NCBI GenBank assembly: GCA_902795265.1 | Contig: CADBKM010000010.1 | Coordinates: forward strand, 1 to 51,068 | Length of the DNA: 51,068 bases | Source: an uncultured Eubacteriales bacterium | GTDB taxonomy: Bacteria; Bacillota; Clostridia; Peptostreptococcales; Anaerovoracaceae | Direction of reading: 5' to 3' | Shown: one piece after another, positions 22,874 to 30,657 of the stretch | Position numbering within the stretch: position 1 is the stretch's first letter | How the letters are laid out: each line of letters starts with the position of its first letter | Program-made: the position numbers and the translations under genes | Notes under the pieces: model-generated | The model's database searches: none | What the model was told of the DNA's origin: nothing | Seen by the model: only the letters and a program-made list of their open reading frames with translations

Positions 22874-25800
22874 TTATGCGTCTATTGTTGAAATAGTCTG
22901 TGTGGTCTCCTCGAGTACATCGAGCAGAACGCTTACTGTATCAAGTGAAGTGAAAAGCGTTGCGTTGTTTTCGCTTGCGCACTGTCTTATGAGCGCGCCG
23001 TCATTTGCCGTAACGTGGTCTCCTACCTTACGCGTATTGATAATATAAGCGATATGACCTTTTCTGATAGCCTCAAGGATCTCCTCCGAGCCCTCGCTGA
23101 TCTTTTTCATCGAGCGTGTCCTTATGCCGTTTTCCCTGAGGAAGGCAGCAGTTCCCGGAGTCGCCTCGATATTGAATCCGAGGTTGTAGAATCTGCGGAT
23201 CAGAGGCAGTGCCTCTGCCTTGTCAGCTCCGGCGAGAGTTGCCAGCACAGTGCCGTAATTACGGAGCTTTGTGCCCGATGCCGTAAGAGCTTTATAGAGC
23301 GCACGGTTGAGCTTGTTGTCGTATCCGATTGCCTCTCCCGTGGACTTCATCTCAGGCGACAGATAGGAGTCGAGGCCTTTTATCTTGTTGGAGCTGAATA
23401 CCGGTACCTTTACGTAGTAGCGCTTCTTCTCCTCAGGATAAAGATCGAATATGCCCTGCTCTTTAAGTGTCTTGCCGAGAATGACCTCTGTTGCGATATC
23501 TGCAAGGCTGAATCCCGTTGCCTTTGAGAGGAACGGCACGGTTCTTGATGATCTCGGGTTGACCTCGATAATGAACACGTCATCGTTCTCGTCAACGATG
23601 AACTGTATGTTGTAAAGTCCGATTATTCCTATGCCCAGACCGAGCTTTTTAGCGTACTGAAGGATCAGACCTTTTACCTTATTGCTTATTGAGTACGTCG
23701 GATATACCGAGATAGAGTCTCCCGAGTGGATTCCCGTTCTCTCGACCAGCTCCATGATGCCCGGTACGAACACGTCGCGTCCGTCGCAAACAGCGTCTAC
23801 CTCTACCTCTTTGCCGAGTATGTATTTATCTACAAGTACAGGTTTATCCTCGTCGATCTCTACCGCTGTCTTGAGATACTGTCTGAGCTGAGCTTCATCG
23901 CCTACGATCTGCATCGCACGGCCGCCAAGTACGAACGACGGTCTCACAAGTACCGGATAGCCGATCTCTGCCGCAGCCCTGACTCCGTCTTCGATCTTTG
24001 TGACCGCACGCCCCGGCGGCTGAGGTATTCCCAGATCCTCGAGAACTTTCTCGAACCTGTCTCTGTTTTCTGCCCTGTCGATGGCCTCACAGTCAGTTCC
24101 AATCAGCTTCACTCCTCTTTCCATCAGCGGCTCAGCAAGGTTGATGGCCGTCTGACCGCCGAGAGTAGCGATGACACCTTCAGGCTTTTCAAAGTCTATG
24201 ATGGCCATTACATCTTCAGCCGTCAGCGGTTCGAAGTAGAGCTTGTCCGCTGTCGTGTAGTCTGTCGAAACAGTCTCCGGGTTGTTGTTGATTATTATCG
24301 CTTCGTATCCGGCACGCCTGATGGTCTGAACAGCATGGACGGTCGAGTAGTCGAATTCCACGCCCTGTCCGATCCTGATAGGACCTGCGCCGAGTACGAT
24401 TATCTTCTTTTTGTCTGTGAGTATGGATTCGTTAACGCCTGTATACGACGAGTACAGGTAAGCGATATATTTGCCGGTGTGCAGCGTATCGACCATTCTG
24501 AATACAGGAGTGATGCCGTTGGTCTTTCTCTTCTGGTATACTTCGGTCTCGCTGAGGTTCCACAGACGGGCTATCTCCTTATCGGAGAATCCCATTACTT
24601 TTGCCGCCTTAAGGGTCTTTATATCATTTACCCTCTCCTTAAGAGTCTTTTCCATATCCACTATGGATTTGAACGCCTCGAGGAATATGTCGGTTATCAT
24701 CGTGGCTTTATGGATCTCTTCCACACTGATACCGCGTCTGAGAAGCTCTGCGATCGCATACATGTTGTCATCCTTAAACTCCGAGATGTACTCCATTAGG
24801 CTGTTGCGGCTCATGCTGTCAAACTTAGCCAGATGCAGATGGCAGACACCTGTCTCAAGGGAGCGTATGGATTTCAGGAAGCTCTCGGTCAGAGTAGCTC
24901 CGATTCCCATTACCTCTCCGGTAGCCTTCATCTGTGTTCCTAGCACATTCGTGGCATCGCTGAACTTATCGAACGGGAATCTCGGGAATTTCGCTACTAT
25001 GTAGTCGAGGCTAGGCTCTGTCGAGGCAAGTCCTCCCGCGACTTCGATCTCGTCGAGAGTCATGCCCATGGCGATCTTTGCGGTCACTCTTGCGATCGGA
25101 TAGCCCGATGCCTTTGAAGCGAGCGCAGATGATCTGGAAACTCTCGGGTTGACCTCGATCAGGTAGTATTCGCTGGTTTCAGGGTGCAAAGCGAACTGAA
25201 CGTTGCAGCCGCCCTCGATCTTGAGCTCGCGGATGATCTTGATCGCCGAATCGTTGAGCATCTTAAGGTCGTGATCGTTCAGCGAAAGAATTGGCGCCAC
25301 TACTATGGAGTCTCCGGTATGAACGCCGACCGGATCGACATTTTCCATGCCGCAGATGGTGATCGCTCTGTCACTGCCGTCACGCATTACTTCGAACTCG
25401 ATCTCTTTATAGCCCTTTACGGACTTTTCGATCAGTACCTGATGCACAGGTGAAAGATTGAACGCATTGATGCCGATGTCTTCGAGCTCTTTTTCGTTAT
25501 TCGCGAAGCCGCCGCCCGTGCCTCCGAGTGTGAATGCCGGTCTGAGAACTACAGGGTAACCGATCCTCTCAGCTGCAGCTTTCGCTTCCTCGATGCTATA
25601 TGTTATTTCGCTCGGAATAACAGGCTCGCCGATGGACTCGCACATCTCTTTGAACAGTTCTCTGTCTTCCGCTCTTTCAATGGAGTCTGCCGGAGTACCA
25701 AGCAGCTTTACACGGCACTCTGCCAGTACGCCCTTGCGGTCGAGCTGCATCGCCAGGTTGAGCCCTGTCTGTCCGCCGATTCCCGGGACGATCGCGTCAG

Positions 25801-26047
25801 GTCTTTCATATCTGAGTATCTTCGCCACGTATTCCAGCGTAAGCGGCTCCATATATACCTTATCCGCGATCGATGTATCTGTCATGATCGTGGCCGGATT
25901 GGAGTTGCAGAGTATGACTTCGTAGCCCTCTTCTTTGAGAGCAAGGCACGCCTGCGTACCGGCGTAGTCAAATTCTGCAGCCTGTCCGATAACTATAGGT
26001 CCGCTTCCGATAATAAGTACTTTTTTGATGTCTTCTCTTTTTGCCAT
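22874..26047 (-). CDS. carB: Carbamoyl-phosphate synthase large subunit
   Basis: The 1057-residue protein has the expected duplicated structure: first carboxyphosphate half (KVLIIGSGPIVIGQAAEFDY), oligomerisation region, second carbamate-kinase half (KIIVLGAGPIRIGQGVEFDY) and a C-terminal MGS-like allosteric domain (from about residue 930). ATP-grasp motifs such as VRPAFTLGGTGGGFANNEKE and VRPSFVLGGRAMQIVGDEA are intact. It makes carbamoyl phosphate from bicarbonate, ammonia and two ATP. The glutaminase partner carA is normally adjacent but is not in this window, so ammonia must come from a CarA encoded elsewhere or be used directly. It is 26 bases after pyrC and 11 bases before pyrK. Confidence 0.97.
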   Translation of the reverse strand: MAKREDIKKVLIIGSGPIVIGQAAEFDYAGTQACLALKEEGYEVILCNSNPATIMTDTSIADKVYMEPLTLEYVAKILRYERPDAIVPGIGGQTGLNLAMQLDRKGVLAECRVKLLGTPADSIERAEDRELFKEMCESIGEPVIPSEITYSIEEAKAAAERIGYPVVLRPAFTLGGTGGGFANNEKELEDIGINAFNLSPVHQVLIEKSVKGYKEIEFEVMRDGSDRAITICGMENVDPVGVHTGDSIVVAPILSLNDHDLKMLNDSAIKIIRELKIEGGCNVQFALHPETSEYYLIEVNPRVSRSSALASKASGYPIARVTAKIAMGMTLDEIEVAGGLASTEPSLDYIVAKFPRFPFDKFSDATNVLGTQMKATGEVMGIGATLTESFLKSIRSLETGVCHLHLAKFDSMSRNSLMEYISEFKDDNMYAIAELLRRGISVEEIHKATMITDIFLEAFKSIVDMEKTLKERVNDIKTLKAAKVMGFSDKEIARLWNLSETEVYQKRKTNGITPVFRMVDTLHTGKYIAYLYSSYTGVNESILTDKKKIIVLGAGPIRIGQGVEFDYSTVHAVQTIRRAGYEAIIINNNPETVSTDYTTADKLYFEPLTAEDVMAIIDFEKPEGVIATLGGQTAINLAEPLMERGVKLIGTDCEAIDRAENRDRFEKVLEDLGIPQPPGRAVTKIEDGVRAAAEIGYPVLVRPSFVLGGRAMQIVGDEAQLRQYLKTAVEIDEDKPVLVDKYILGKEVEVDAVCDGRDVFVPGIMELVERTGIHSGDSISVYPTYSISNKVKGLILQYAKKLGLGIGIIGLYNIQFIVDENDDVFIIEVNPRSSRTVPFLSKATGFSLADIATEVILGKTLKEQGIFDLYPEEKKRYYVKVPVFSSNKIKGLDSYLSPEMKSTGEAIGYDNKLNRALYKALTASGTKLRNYGTVLATLAGADKAEALPLIRRFYNLGFNIEATPGTAAFLRENGIRTRSMKKISEGSEEILEAIRKGHIAYIINTRKVGDHVTANDGALIRQCASENNATLFTSLDTVSVLLDVLEETTQTISTIDA

Positions 26048-26073
26048 TGTTCCACCCTTTTTTTTAATAATAA

Positions 26074-27276
26074 CTACTGATCTTTTGCTGCGCTGTATGC
26101 GATCTTTCCGTCACATACAGTCAGATAATTCCTGCCCATGACTCTCCATCCCTCGAACGGAGTCGCTCTTCCCATGGAGAGCATTTCTTCTTTTTCTATC
26201 GTCCACTCTTCTGTAAGATCCCAGACTGAGTAATCATTGCCGAGCGGTATTCCGAACCTTCTGCGCGGATTATACACGAGCAGCTGCTCGAGTTTTTCCA
26301 TCGTTATGATCCCCGGCATAACCAGATAGGTGTATACAAGCGGGAATGCTGTTTCTATGCCGACTATTCCGAAGGCTGACTTCTCGAGTCCGCGGGATTT
26401 CTCCTCGGCCGAGTGCGGAGCGTGGTCTGTAGCTATGCAGTCTATTGTTCCGTCCGTGATGCCCTCAAGCAGAGCTTCTCTGTCTGATGCATCTCTGAGA
26501 GGCGGATTCATCTTCCACTTGCCATCCTCCTCCAGCATGCTGTCATCGAGCAGCAGATAATGAGGGCCGGTTTCGCAGGTGACATCAACACCGCTCTTTT
26601 TGGCATCTCTTATTATGCTCACGCTCTCTTTTGTTGAGATATGGCACACGTGGTAAGCGCAGCCCGTCTCGTCAGCCAGTTTGAGATCGCGCTCTATCTG
26701 TCTCCATTCCGACTCCGAGCATATGCCCCTGTGGCCGTGAGCAGCGGCGTAAGCGCCGTCATGTATATATCCGCCGTTAAGAAGGCTGTTGACCTCGCAG
26801 TGAGCTGTTATGATCTTTCCGAGTGACTTTGCTTTAAGCATCGCCTCTCTCATCATATCGTCGGACTGAACGCCGTGACCGTCATCGGAGAACGAGATGC
26901 AGTCAGCTGCCATGCCGCTAAGGTCGGCAAGCTGCTCTCCCTTCTGGCCAATTGTTATTGCCGCGTATGGATAAACGTGTATGCAGGCATCCCTGTCTAT
27001 GATATCCTGCTGCATCTTCAGAGTTGCCGCCGAATCAGATACCGGATTCAGATTAGGCATCGTGCATACCGCTGTGTAACCGCCGTGAGCAGCTGCCTTT
27101 GAGCCTGTCGCGATAGTCTCCTTATAAGAAAAACCCGGTTCTCTGAAGTGCACATGCACATCGCAAAAACCGGGTAAAATAGTATATGTTGAGGAGAGAC
27201 CGATCCCCGCGTCTCTCAGAGTCTTTGTATCGATAGTCGGGCTGAAGTTCAGTTCCGTAATACCAGTTCTGTCCAT
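26074..27276 (-). CDS. pyrC: Dihydroorotase (type I)
   Basis: The 400-residue protein contains the metal-binding motif DVHVHFREPGFSYKE near residues 39-53, later histidine ligands in AHCEVNSLL and YHVCHISTKESV, and the catalytic Asp in CIATDHAPHS. These fit class I dihydroorotases, which interconvert carbamoyl-aspartate and dihydroorotate. It opens the pyr operon behind a promoter at 27302-27331, with a strong ribosome-binding site (GAAGGAGG). The usual preceding pyrB (aspartate carbamoyltransferase) is absent here. I found no convincing PyrR-type attenuator in the short leader. Confidence 0.95.
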   Translation of the reverse strand: MDRTGITELNFSPTIDTKTLRDAGIGLSSTYTILPGFCDVHVHFREPGFSYKETIATGSKAAAHGGYTAVCTMPNLNPVSDSAATLKMQQDIIDRDACIHVYPYAAITIGQKGEQLADLSGMAADCISFSDDGHGVQSDDMMREAMLKAKSLGKIITAHCEVNSLLNGGYIHDGAYAAAHGHRGICSESEWRQIERDLKLADETGCAYHVCHISTKESVSIIRDAKKSGVDVTCETGPHYLLLDDSMLEEDGKWKMNPPLRDASDREALLEGITDGTIDCIATDHAPHSAEEKSRGLEKSAFGIVGIETAFPLVYTYLVMPGIITMEKLEQLLVYNPRRRFGIPLGNDYSVWDLTEEWTIEKEEMLSMGRATPFEGWRVMGRNYLTVCDGKIAYSAAKDQ

Positions 27277-27301
27277 TAAATACCTCCTTCTCAGTCGATA
27301 T

Positions 27302-27331
27302 AGTTTATCACGAAGTTAGAGGCGTTATCAA
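27302..27331 (-). promoter_or_regulatory. Promoter of the pyr operon
   Basis: On the minus strand TTGATA (27331-27326) and TAAACT (27307-27302) are separated by 18 bases. The start point would be near 27295, leaving a leader of only about 20 bases, too short for a PyrR attenuator. Confidence 0.5.
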
Positions 27332-27354
27332 CGGAATGGGTAGTGATATGGTGT

Positions 27355-28014
27355 TTATTCTGTGATTTTTATAAGAAGCAAGCGGCCGTTTTTTACGCTG
27401 ATGCGGGCTTTTTGACCCGGCAAAGGCTCGTTGCTTGTAGCATACTGGTAAGAAGGCCCTATGACTGCATCTTCTATCTCAAACTTTGCGTCCTTTATAG
27501 TCACACCTGCAGCATCCCCTTCAAGCGCCACAAGCGAAAAGAACGGATAGCTGTCGTCTACTTCCGCGGATCCTTCTTCATCACCGTGCGATGCAATGAG
27601 CTCCATCTCGGAGTAATCATCCGCTATCATGCCGCGGCAGCCGTTGTTTTCGAGAGCCGAAAGGATGTATGCGTTTACGAGAGTGTGATCGAATCTTGCT
27701 CCGATCACGCCAAGCAGCAGGAATTCTTTGAACCCTCTCCTGATACCCTCGCGCATCGCATAGACTGTATCGGTGTCATCTTTGGCTACAGGCAGAGTTA
27801 TAGTCTCAACATCGAGGTGAGGATTTTCATGCGAGTCCCAGTCCCCTACCAGAAGCGACGGAGCCGCCCCCAGGCCGTTCAGATGTTTAAGTCCGCTGTC
27901 GCAGTATATGACAAAATCATGCGCACTTAAATAAGTGCGCATTCTTGCATAGTCGCTTATATCAGCGCCTCCGACTATTACACATCTTTGTTTATTATCC
28001 GAAATGCTTTCCAT
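27355..28014 (-). CDS. thiN: Thiamine pyrophosphokinase
   Basis: The 219-residue product has the TPK catalytic core: CDSGLKHLNGLGAAPSLLVG, then GDWDSHENP and PVAKDDTDTVYAMREGIRRG, then LLGVIGARFDHTLVNAYIL, which contain the conserved aspartates and Arg-Phe-Asp-His. The C-terminal third is the thiamine-binding beta region (ISVKNGRLLLIKITE). It transfers pyrophosphate from ATP to thiamine, giving the cofactor needed by the ketoacid oxidoreductase on the left. The gene ends close to the pyr promoter. The ATG has a GGAG too close to it for normal spacing, so the exact start is slightly uncertain. Confidence 0.9.
   Translation of the reverse strand: MESISDNKQRCVIVGGADISDYARMRTYLSAHDFVIYCDSGLKHLNGLGAAPSLLVGDWDSHENPHLDVETITLPVAKDDTDTVYAMREGIRRGFKEFLLLGVIGARFDHTLVNAYILSALENNGCRGMIADDYSEMELIASHGDEEGSAEVDDSYPFFSLVALEGDAAGVTIKDAKFEIEDAVIGPSYQYATSNEPLPGQKARISVKNGRLLLIKITE
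27919..27942. repeat. 24-bp interrupted palindrome inside thiN
   Basis: ATGCGCACTTA and TAAGTGCGCAT form perfect 11-base arms around AA. It lies in the coding region for about residues 25-32 of the thiamine pyrophosphokinase. It has the shape of an operator or mRNA hairpin, but no T-run follows. Confidence 0.5.
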
Positions 28015-28031
28015 GCTCCGCAGGTAATGAT

Positions 28032-28508
28032 TTATGCCTCGTGAACGAGTTTGCCGTTCATGTCCTCTATATCGATCGCAATAACAAGAGTCCTGTCAGT
28101 GTCATGGGCGATCTCATGCTCTACATATTCCTTAGTGCATGGGAACTTATCGCAGAGAAGTCTGCAGATCCTGATGATCTCATCTCTGTCTTCTATGAGC
28201 TCGGCCTTTCCGAAGACTATGACGCTCTTCACATACTTAGCCCAGTCGCCTTCCTTTCGGAAGTCCTGACCGAACACGCAGTATGAGACCTTCGGGTCTC
28301 TCTTTACGGCGTCAACTCTGTGCCCGAAAGTCGCTCCGTGAAAATACAGCTTGTTGGCCTCTTCATCATAATAGTGATTGATCGGAACTCCGTACGGGTA
28401 TCCGTCATCACCCTGTACTGACATCACTCCTCTGGTCTCTTTTTTGAGAAGATCAACGATCTCTTCATGGCTGAGGGCCTGCGGGCTTCTTCTCATCTTT
28501 CTGAACAT
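28032..28508 (-). CDS. Pyridoxamine 5'-phosphate oxidase-like flavin-binding protein (NimA-like)
   Basis: The 158-residue product has the split-barrel FMN-binding pattern of the PNPOx-like/nitroimidazole-resistance group: MFRKMRRSPQALSHEEIVDL at the start, MSVQGDDGYPYGVPINHYYD, and LYFHGATFGHRVDAVKRDPK, which is a typical flavin or heme contact region. No membrane segment is present. Members reduce small molecules or bind flavin or heme; the substrate is not predictable. It is preceded by GGAGAA and lies 10 bases after hslO, so the two genes may be co-transcribed. NimA annotation in databases is usually by similarity, so resistance should not be assumed. Confidence 0.85.
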   Translation of the reverse strand: MFRKMRRSPQALSHEEIVDLLKKETRGVMSVQGDDGYPYGVPINHYYDEEANKLYFHGATFGHRVDAVKRDPKVSYCVFGQDFRKEGDWAKYVKSVIVFGKAELIEDRDEIIRICRLLCDKFPCTKEYVEHEIAHDTDRTLVIAIDIEDMNGKLVHEA

Positions 28509-28518
28509 GGCATTTCTC

Positions 28519-29394
28519 CTATCTGGATTCGATCATCTCTTCAAGCTCTGCTGTGCTGAATTTGTACGCGGAGTTGCAGAAATAGCACTTTACTTCTATC
28601 TCTTCTCCGTCATTGATAAGATCTTTAAGATCGTCGGTGCTTATTGTTGCAAGTGCCCCTGCCACTTTCTCTTTTGAGCAGCCGCAGTGATATCTGACCG
28701 GCTGTTTCTCCGTGATCTTAAGCCCCAGATCTTTAAGATAGTATTCAAGTATGTCTTCAGGGCTCATGCCCTTATCCATCATTGTCGTTACAGGGTCGGC
28801 TCCGCTCAGCTTTGCTTCGAGTGCCTCGATGGTCTCTTCAGCGACATCAGGCATCATCTGTATTATGAAACCGCCTGCGTGCTTTACCGAGCTGTCCGTA
28901 TCCACCATTACTCCGAGTCCTACAGCAGACGGTGTCTGCTCTGAGACTGTGAAGTAGTAAGCCAGGTCATCTCCGATCTCTCCGGTCTGTATCTCTACCT
29001 GCCCGTTATACGGCTCCTTCAGTCCGAGGTCCATGATGACAGTGAAGATACCTTTTCCGATTGCCCCGCCGACATCGAGCTTGCCGGCGCGCTTCAGCGG
29101 TATATCCACTGACGGGTTTGCCGGAAAGCCTTTGACATTTCCGTGGCTGTCAGCGGTAACCGTCATCTGCGCGATAGGTCCGTCACCCTTCATCTGAAGA
29201 GTCAGCTTATCGTTCTCTCCCTTCATCATCGACCCCATCATGGCTCCCGCGCTTAGAAGCCTTCCGAGTGCCGCTGTAACTACCGGAAAGGTGTGATGAA
29301 TTTCGCGTGCTTCGGCCGTCAGATTCGTCGATCTTATGGCAAATGCCCTTACAGTATCATCAGCAGCCGTCGCTCTTACAATATAATCTTCCAT
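28519..29394 (-). CDS. hslO: Redox-regulated chaperone Hsp33
   Basis: The 291-residue protein has the Hsp33 fold with the zinc/disulfide switch at the C-terminus: CGC at residues 237-239 and CYFC at 270-273. The N-terminal part (AFAIRSTNLTAEAREIHHTF, VTAALGRLLSAGAMMGSMMK) and GGFIIQMMPD are typical. Oxidation of the four cysteines with loss of zinc activates the holdase in the cytosol. It is useful in an anaerobe exposed to oxidants. AGGAAG precedes the ATG. The neighbours are a flavin-binding protein and a CDF metal transporter in the same direction with gaps of 10 and 14 bases. Confidence 0.95.
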   Translation of the reverse strand: MEDYIVRATAADDTVRAFAIRSTNLTAEAREIHHTFPVVTAALGRLLSAGAMMGSMMKGENDKLTLQMKGDGPIAQMTVTADSHGNVKGFPANPSVDIPLKRAGKLDVGGAIGKGIFTVIMDLGLKEPYNGQVEIQTGEIGDDLAYYFTVSEQTPSAVGLGVMVDTDSSVKHAGGFIIQMMPDVAEETIEALEAKLSGADPVTTMMDKGMSPEDILEYYLKDLGLKITEKQPVRYHCGCSKEKVAGALATISTDDLKDLINDGEEIEVKCYFCNSAYKFSTAELEEMIESR

Positions 29395-29408
29395 TTTTGT
29401 TAACTTCC

Positions 29409-30521
29409 TTAATCTGTAATATCTATGTCAGGAACCACGACGAGGTGGTAATCCGGATATACTTTTCCGACCTCATTGACTATTGTCTGTATTCCCTCAT
29501 CATCAGGCTTGTCGAAGCTCATTACCACGTCAAAGCGCATGATCTTTTTCTCTTCATCGATGTAGAACGCGTGCATCTGAAGCGCCCACTCATGAGCCAG
29601 CACGATCTGCTCTACTTCTTTTCTTATTTTCTCTGCCTCCGGGTCTGTGTTGCGCGAGTAGATACCCATACCGGTAAGGATAACTCCCGTTTCCCTGTAG
29701 ATCCTGTCTGTCAGCCTGCGCGTAAGTATATCGACCTTGTCGACAGTCATCTTATCAGGAAGCTCGACATGCACGGAAGCATATGCCTTGCCCGGGCCGT
29801 AATCGTGTATGAACAGATCGTAAGCTCCGAGCACCTCAGGGTCTGAGGTCACTATCTCTTTGATCTGGTTTGAAAGCTCGCCGCTCGCTCTTCTGCCGAG
29901 GATGTCTTTCACGGTATCGCTTATCATCTCGGTACCTGCTTTGATGATGAAGCCCGAAATGACGACACCGACATAAGCCTCAAGAGAAATGCCCTTGAAT
30001 GTATACAGCAGGGCTGTCAGCAGGACCGCAAACGACAGAGCCGCGTCCGAAAGAGCGTCTGTACCCGATGCGATAAGAGCTCCGGAATGTGTCTGCTCAC
30101 CCTTGCTTTTTACATATCGTCCGAGAAGCACTTTTGCCAGCACCGCTACAGCAATTATCACAAGCGAAATTGTCGAATAATCAGGAGCTGACGGATTTAT
30201 GATCTTTTTGACCGACTCTACCAGCGATGTGATTCCGGCATACAGTACGATCGCAGCTACTATAAGTGCCGAGATATACTCTATACGTCCGTGCCCGAGA
30301 GGATGCTCCTTATCAGGTTTCTTTCCGGCAAGCTTTGCTCCGCCTATCGTTATAACGGATGAGAGCGCATCTGAAAGGTTGTTGACTGCATCGAGAACTA
30401 CCGCGATCGAGTTGGAAAGCAGTCCGACAGCTGCTTTGAATGCAGCAAGAAGGACATTGACAGCGATCCCGACAATACTCGTTCTTACAATTATGCTTTC
30501 TCTGTTTGTCTGTTCACTCAT
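29409..30521 (-). CDS. Cation diffusion facilitator family transporter
   Basis: The 370-residue protein has six membrane spans in the N-terminal two-thirds and a cytoplasmic domain after about residue 210. The first metal-binding helix carries VVLDAVNNLSDALSSVITIG, followed by KEHPLGHGRIEYISALIVAA, and the later ALIASGTDALSDAALSFAVL completes the transport-site Asp pairs. It should exchange divalent metal (Zn, Mn or Fe) for protons out of the cell. The C-terminal domain is longer than in the shortest members, with a repeated ferredoxin-like part (HVELPDKMTVDKVDILTRRL). GAGGG precedes the ATG. The gene heads the hslO unit and is divergent from a glycosyltransferase gene. Confidence 0.93.
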   Translation of the reverse strand: MSEQTNRESIIVRTSIVGIAVNVLLAAFKAAVGLLSNSIAVVLDAVNNLSDALSSVITIGGAKLAGKKPDKEHPLGHGRIEYISALIVAAIVLYAGITSLVESVKKIINPSAPDYSTISLVIIAVAVLAKVLLGRYVKSKGEQTHSGALIASGTDALSDAALSFAVLLTALLYTFKGISLEAYVGVVISGFIIKAGTEMISDTVKDILGRRASGELSNQIKEIVTSDPEVLGAYDLFIHDYGPGKAYASVHVELPDKMTVDKVDILTRRLTDRIYRETGVILTGMGIYSRNTDPEAEKIRKEVEQIVLAHEWALQMHAFYIDEEKKIMRFDVVMSFDKPDDEGIQTIVNEVGKVYPDYHLVVVPDIDITD

Positions 30522-30608
30522 TTCGATCCCTCTTTTCTACCTACGAGGAGAATTTTACTTCAAAAAGTCCGTTCAGGCAATGCGCATAAGGAAATCCTAT
30601 CTTCAATC

Positions 30609-30631
30609 TGTTACAATACATAAGTGTAACA
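30609..30631. promoter_or_regulatory. Operator-like inverted repeat upstream of glycosyltransferase
   Basis: TGTTACA (30609-30615) and TGTAACA (30625-30631) are perfect inverted arms with a nine-base spacer. The left arm overlaps a possible -10 box (TACAAT, 30612-30617), so binding there would block transcription of the gene at 30658. Confidence 0.5.
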
Positions 30632-30657
30632 AATCCATGCATGGAGGTGATTCGAAG

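Noticed and set aside
22320-23048. 242-residue plus-strand open frame across pyrK and carB
   Set aside because: Antisense to two confident genes with intact motifs; composition is not protein-like.
23726-24799. 357-residue plus-strand open frame inside carB
   Set aside because: It is fully antisense to a confident gene, has no ribosome-binding site and encodes no recognisable motif; the frame is kept open by the codon pattern of carB.
27277-27354. PyrR attenuator or other riboswitch before pyrC
   Set aside because: The leader from the predicted start point is only about 20 bases and holds no conserved hairpin.
30199-30657. N-terminal extension of the second glycosyltransferase
   Set aside because: The extra 153 residues are antisense to the CDF transporter gene, and a strong ribosome-binding site and typical GT4 start lie at 30658.
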